Below are positions 6,034 to 9,079 of a stretch of DNA of 9,079 bases, one piece after another. The notes under the pieces are model-generated. The model saw only the letters and a program-made list of their open reading frames with translations. It searched no databases and had not been told where the DNA came from. The position numbers and the translations under genes were made by a program. The stretch covers positions 1-9,079 of the forward strand of contig DASYOB010000069.1 in assembly GCA_036008175.1 (NCBI GenBank). Reading direction: 5' to 3'. This DNA is from DATARH01 sp036008175. GTDB taxonomy: Bacteria; Pseudomonadota; Alphaproteobacteria; ATCC43930; CGMCC-115725. How positions within the stretch are numbered: the first letter of the stretch is position 1; each line of letters begins with the position of its first letter.

Positions 6034-8139
6034 ATGCGTCCCGCCCTGCTCGATAGGCTGTTCGCCCCAGTGACCGCGCTGCCGGGAGTCGGGCCGCAGC
6101 TCGGGCGCCTGATCGAGCGCGCCGCCGGGCCGCTCGTCGTCGATTTGTTGTGGCACCTGCCGACCGGCATCGTCGACCGCCGTGCCGCGCCGCCCGTTGG
6201 CGCACTCAATCCGCGGGACTGGCCCGATGCGATGGTCACAGTCAGGGTCAAGGTCGAGCGGCACGAGACCGGCTTCGGCCGCCGCCCGACCCGCGTCTAC
6301 TGCAGCGATGGCACCGGCACGCTGATCCTCGTCTATTTCAATGTGAAAGGGGATCAGCTGCAGCGGATGCTGCCGGTCGGGGCGGAGCGGGTCGTCAGCG
6401 GCCGGGTCGAGTATTACCAGGGCCTGCCGCAGATCGCCCATCCCGATTATGTCGTCGCGTCCGACGCGGCCGAGCAGCTGAAAGCGGTCGAGCCCGTCTA
6501 CCCGCTGACCGCCGGCCTGTCGCCGCGCGTCGTGCAGCGCGCCGTCGCGGCGGCGTTGGAGCGTGCGCCGGAAGTGCCGGAATGGCTCGATTCGGCGCTC
6601 CGCGCCCGCCGTGCCTGGCCGGCCTGGCGCGAGGCGATCGAGGCTGCCCATGCGCCGCAAAGCGAGGCCGATCTCGCGCCGGACACCCCGGCGCGCGAGC
6701 GGCTGGCCTATGACGAGATCCTGGCGTCGCAGCTTGCCGTCGCGCTGGTGCGGGCGCGTCGGCGTCGCCGCCCGGGACGCACGCTTACCGGCACCGGCGT
6801 GCTGGCGGGGCGTGCCGAGCCCGGCTTCGGCTTCGCGCTGACCGGCAGCCAGCGCCAGGCGCTCTCCGAGATCGCCGGCGACATGATGGCGCCGCATCGG
6901 ATGATGCGGCTGCTGCAGGGCGATGTCGGCAGCGGCAAGACCGTCGTCGCGCTGTTGGCGATGCTGATCGCGGTCGAGAACGGCGCGCAGGTGGCGCTGA
7001 TGGCGCCGACCGAGGTGCTGGCGCGCCAGCACCTCGCCACCTTGCAGCGGCTCGCCGCCCCGGCCGGGGTCGAGATCGGGCTGTTGACCGGGCGGGAGAA
7101 GGGGCGCGCCCGCGACTCGATGCTGGCGAGCCTTGGCTCGGGTCTGACCCCGATCGTCGTCGGCACGCATGCACTGCTGCAGCCAGATGTCGGCTTTCGC
7201 GACCTTGCCCTCGCGGTCATCGACGAGCAGCACCGGTTCGGGGTCGAGCAGCGCCTCGCGCTGACCGAGAAGGGAAACCGTGCCGACACGCTGTTGATGA
7301 GCGCGACGCCGATCCCGCGTACCCTGATGATGACCGCCTATGGCGATCTCGACGTGTCGCGGCTCACCGAGAAGCCGCCGGGACGACAGCCAGTCGACAC
7401 CCGTGCCGTGCCGCTTGACCGCTTCGAGGAGGTTTCCGGCGGCATCGCCCGCGCTCTGAACCGCGGCGCGAAGGTGTTCTGGATCTGCCCGGTCGTCGAG
7501 GAATCCGAAGTTACCGATGTCGCCGCTGCCGAGGAGCGCTACCGCGCGCTGTCGGCGTTGCTGCCTAGCCGGGTCGGGCTAGTGCATGGCCGCATGAAAA
7601 GCGCCGAGAAGGACCGCGTAATGGCTGCCTTTGCCGCCATTAATCGTGAAGGCCGGCCGGTCGACCTGCTGGTCGCCACCACGGTGGTCGAGGTGGGCAT
7701 CGATGTCCCGGCCGCGACGGTCATGGTCATCGAACACGCCGAGCGCTTCGGCCTCGCGCAGCTGCACCAGTTGCGCGGCCGGATCGGCCGCGGCGTCCAG
7801 CCCTCGACCTGCATCCTCCTCTACCAGCCGCCGCTCGGCGAGATCGCGCGGCAACGCCTCAAAATCCTGCGCGAGACCGAGGACGGGTTCCGTATCGCCG
7901 AGGAGGATCTACGGCTGCGCGGCGGCGGCGAGGTGCTCGGCACCCGCCAGAGCGGCTTGCCGGTGCTGCGCCTTGCGGATCTGGCCAGCCACGAGGCGCT
8001 GATTGCTGTCGCGCATGACGATTCCCGTCTGATCCTCGACCGTGACCCCGATCTGACGAGCCCGCGCGGCGAGGCGCTGCGCCTGCTGCTTTATCTCTTT
8101 CAACGCGACGAGGCGGTGCAGTATTTGCGCGCCGGGTGA
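6034..8139 (+). CDS. recG: RecG, ATP-dependent DNA helicase
   Basis: RecG is a cytoplasmic double-stranded DNA translocase that regresses stalled replication forks and processes D-loops and R-loops. The protein has 701 aa from the ATG at 6034. A GTG just before it (6031) is also in frame, and a TAA at 6019-6021 limits the start to these two; neither has a strong ribosome site. Numbering from the GTG, the N-terminal wedge/OB-fold domain covers about 1-240 with TALPGVGPQLG (15-25) and the OB segment TRVYCSDGTGTLILVYFN (87-104). The motor follows: Walker A GDVGSGKT (297-304), IDEQHRFGVEQR (397-408), SATPIPRT (424-431), VVEVGIDVPAATVMVIEHAE (552-571), LRGRIGRG (581-588). The TRG motif LRLRGGGEVLGTRQSG (627-642) is intact. 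It is complete, of normal length, and has no missing catalytic residue that I can see. It is divergent from sdhE-mfd. Confidence 0.98.
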   Translation: MRPALLDRLFAPVTALPGVGPQLGRLIERAAGPLVVDLLWHLPTGIVDRRAAPPVGALNPRDWPDAMVTVRVKVERHETGFGRRPTRVYCSDGTGTLILVYFNVKGDQLQRMLPVGAERVVSGRVEYYQGLPQIAHPDYVVASDAAEQLKAVEPVYPLTAGLSPRVVQRAVAAALERAPEVPEWLDSALRARRAWPAWREAIEAAHAPQSEADLAPDTPARERLAYDEILASQLAVALVRARRRRRPGRTLTGTGVLAGRAEPGFGFALTGSQRQALSEIAGDMMAPHRMMRLLQGDVGSGKTVVALLAMLIAVENGAQVALMAPTEVLARQHLATLQRLAAPAGVEIGLLTGREKGRARDSMLASLGSGLTPIVVGTHALLQPDVGFRDLALAVIDEQHRFGVEQRLALTEKGNRADTLLMSATPIPRTLMMTAYGDLDVSRLTEKPPGRQPVDTRAVPLDRFEEVSGGIARALNRGAKVFWICPVVEESEVTDVAAAEERYRALSALLPSRVGLVHGRMKSAEKDRVMAAFAAINREGRPVDLLVATTVVEVGIDVPAATVMVIEHAERFGLAQLHQLRGRIGRGVQPSTCILLYQPPLGEIARQRLKILRETEDGFRIAEEDLRLRGGGEVLGTRQSGLPVLRLADLASHEALIAVAHDDSRLILDRDPDLTSPRGEALRLLLYLFQRDEAVQYLRAG

Positions 8140-8154
8140 TTGAGGACCGGAAAG

Positions 8155-8184
8155 CTGCCCTGGCCGTTCGATGGTCAGGGGCAG
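8155..8184 (+). terminator. Strong hairpin 16 nt after recG, possible transcript end
   Basis: CTGCCCTGGCC and GGTCAGGGGCAG pair over 11 bp with one G-T pair and one bulged G around a 7-nt loop. It begins 16 nt after the recG stop. The sequence after it is TATTACGC, not a U run, so it is not a textbook intrinsic terminator. It may protect the recG 3' end or separate recG from the next small gene. Confidence 0.45.
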
Positions 8185-8218
8185 TATTACGCTTGCGTAC
8201 GAAAAATGGAGAGCAGCC

Positions 8219-8395
8219 ATGCTCACGCCCGAGGAACGCGCCCTCTTTACCGAGCGGCAGGATCGCCTGATCGAGCTTTATGTCGAACAGAAGGAAGCAA
8301 CACGGGCGGAAGATTGGGTCCGGCTACGCGTGCTGCAGGCCGAGATCGACGACGCCAATCAGCAACTGGACGCCATCCGCGTGAGCGCGGACTGA
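8219..8395 (+). CDS. 58-aa acidic helical protein, unrecognised
   Basis: From the ATG at 8219 the protein reads MLTPEERALFTERQDRLIEL and continues as a charged, nearly all-helical sequence with one Trp (about residue 33) and a C-terminal heptad-like stretch VLQAEIDDANQQLDAI (38-53) that could form a short coiled coil. GGAGAG stands about 5 nt before this ATG. The frame is open to an earlier ATG (8171), but that would begin inside the hairpin after recG and has no ribosome site, so I prefer 8219. There is no Cys, signal peptide or membrane segment. I do not recognise the family. It follows recG on the same strand with a hairpin between, so it may be read separately. Its stop is 9 nt from the stop of the opposing gene. 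Confidence 0.65.
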   Translation: MLTPEERALFTERQDRLIELYVEQKEATRAEDWVRLRVLQAEIDDANQQLDAIRVSAD

Positions 8396-8404
8396 CCAGG
8401 CCCG

Positions 8405-8653
8405 TTAAGGTTTGCGGCAGATGATGCCTGCGACGGCGCGGCGGGCAGCCTCGCTCGAGACATTTTGATTGCGTGCCTGGTAGATCCGTACCGCGTGCTC
8501 GAAGGCATCGCGTTCTTTGACCACGCCCTTCATCAGCGTCATATAGGCTTGGAGAACCTCTTCGGCGCAATCGACATGGTTCGCACCCGCCACCGCCGGT
8601 TGGGCGTCGAGAGCCTCGGTCAGATATCGCGGAATCGATGAAGGTTCTGTCAT
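8405..8653 (-). CDS. 82-aa small protein, unrecognised
   Basis: The protein begins MTEPSSIPRYLTEALDAQ and has two predicted helical parts around VDCAEEVLQAYMTLMKGVVKE (about 27-47) and EHAVRIYQARN (about 52-62), then ends AAGIICRKP-like (exactly VAGIICRKP, 74-82). It has Cys29 and Cys79, no signal peptide and no transmembrane segment. AAGGAG lies upstream but about 15 nt from this ATG, longer than usual. Between them is a two-codon frame ATG-CAA-TGA (8658-8650) whose stop overlaps the start as ATGA. It converges on the 58-aa gene with 9 nt between stops. The family is unknown; composition and codon use look like the rest of the window, so I take it as real. Confidence 0.6.
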   Translation of the reverse strand: MTEPSSIPRYLTEALDAQPAVAGANHVDCAEEVLQAYMTLMKGVVKERDAFEHAVRIYQARNQNVSSEAARRAVAGIICRKP

Positions 8654-8700
8654 TGCATTGGGCTTTCTCTCCTTAATCTAAGGGGCGACCCGGCTTCCGC

Positions 8701-8722
8701 GTCTGTCCGCCGGCGCACAGAC
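8701..8722. repeat. Inverted repeat GTCTGT / ACAGAC in the crp-downstream gap
   Basis: The arms are perfect 6-mers around a 10-nt core that itself contains CGCCGGCG, so the whole 22 bp is nearly palindromic. It lies 26 nt after the stop of the Crp-family gene and 47 nt before the start of the 82-aa gene, both on the minus strand. No T run follows on either strand. It may be a binding site for a dimeric regulator or an RNA stem. Confidence 0.35.
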
Positions 8723-8748
8723 CTATCCAATATCAACTCAGCCTTTGA

Positions 8749-9079
8749 TCACGGCGCCCAACACAACCGCTCGAAGCGGTCGTGATCGATCCGGTAGCAT
8801 TCGCAAGCGGATTCCGCGAGGCCATCATGATCGCGGATGGTTACTTCGCCGCGATGGTATCGGATCAGCCCGGAGCGCTGGAGCTCCTGCGCGGTCACGG
8901 TCACTCCCGCGCGCCGCACCCCGAGCATCGTTGACAGGAACTCGTGCGTCATCGGCATCACATCCGCTCCGATGCGATCGCTCGCCATCAGCAGCCATCG
9001 GGCGCAGCGCTGCTCGATCGAGTGCAGGCGATTGCACGCCGCGGTCTGCGCGCTCAGGTTCAGCATGGATTCGGTGAAA
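8749..9079 (-). CDS. Crp/Fnr-family transcriptional regulator (partial, C-terminal 109 aa)
   Basis: This is the DNA-binding half of a Crp/Fnr-family regulator; the N-terminal cyclic-nucleotide-binding-like domain lies past the right edge. Visible are the end of the dimerisation helix with QTAACNRLHSIEQRCARWLL and the winged helix-turn-helix MTHEFLSTMLGVRRAGVTVTAQEL, followed by the wing GLIRYHRGEVTIRD and a tail with ESACECYRI. An internal ATG at 9066 is not the start: the frame stays open to the edge and reads FTES before it. The SACECY tail is frequent in a large alphaproteobacterial subgroup of these regulators. The ligand cannot be told without the N-terminus; I see no Fe-S cysteine pattern in this part. 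The next minus-strand gene starts 95 nt downstream and may or may not be co-transcribed. Confidence 0.92.
   Translation of the reverse strand, partial: FTESMLNLSAQTAACNRLHSIEQRCARWLLMASDRIGADVMPMTHEFLSTMLGVRRAGVTVTAQELQRSGLIRYHRGEVTIRDHDGLAESACECYRIDHDRFERLCWAP

Noticed and set aside
5967..6251. Long N-terminal extension of sdhE (to 6251).
   Set aside because: It would overlap recG by more than 200 bases, and SdhE proteins normally have a short N-terminus before the RRKRLLFRSWHRG region.
6001..7233. A 410-codon minus-strand frame opposite recG.
   Set aside because: It is antisense to the intact RecG motor domain, with the same compositional artefact and no independent ribosome site evidence.
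1..9079. Mobile element, CRISPR array, toxin-antitoxin pair or phage defence locus.
   Set aside because: There are no transposase or integrase motifs, no repeat-spacer pattern, no uneven GC tract, and the small ORF pair is convergent rather than a co-directional toxin-antitoxin arrangement.

Overview
The window is GC-rich, densely packed bacterial DNA that looks like ordinary alphaproteobacterial chromosome, most likely from the Hyphomicrobiales/Bradyrhizobium-like side. Three things point there: the divergent pair recG | sdhE-mfd, the Crp/Fnr-type regulator with a C-terminal HTH of the kind common in those bacteria, and the extreme third-position GC. The taxonomic call is inference from gene order and protein flavour, not from a marker gene. 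I see no transposase, integrase, phage gene, CRISPR array, tRNA or rRNA.

Left part (1-1044, all minus strand): the start of a kdp operon for the high-affinity K+ pump. It reads, in transcription order, a 27-aa one-helix peptide, kdpF (29 aa), then kdpA, which runs off the left edge. Upstream lies about 380 bases without a conventional gene. It holds a possible promoter at the end of capA, a 10-codon mini-ORF with a perfect Shine-Dalgarno, several GC-rich inverted repeats, one terminator-like hairpin followed by five U, and an 11-bp-phased direct repeat close to the first kdp start. This looks like a regulated leader and is the most interesting non-coding part of the window.

Middle (1045-5966, minus strand): a compact sdhE-mfd-capA transcription unit. 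SdhE (flavinylation factor) overlaps the GTG start of mfd by 4 nt. Mfd (transcription-repair coupling factor, 1189 aa, complete) is followed after 21 nt by a cytosolic-looking CapA-family metallophosphatase-like protein.

Right part: recG (complete, plus strand) is divergent from sdhE across a short gap of about 67 bases. Two superfamily 2 translocases with related motor domains (Mfd and RecG) are therefore encoded back to back. A strong hairpin follows recG. Then come two small unrecognised proteins facing each other with only 9 bases between their stops, a GC-rich inverted repeat, and the C-terminal half of a Crp/Fnr-family regulator that continues beyond the right edge.

The genes fall into K+ uptake (kdp), genome maintenance (mfd, recG), respiratory enzyme maturation (sdhE), and unknown or regulatory functions. 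I do not see a convincing new multi-gene system. The candidates worth following are the kdp leader, the peptide before kdpF, an acidic residue next to the KdpA filter motif, and the small ORF pair.
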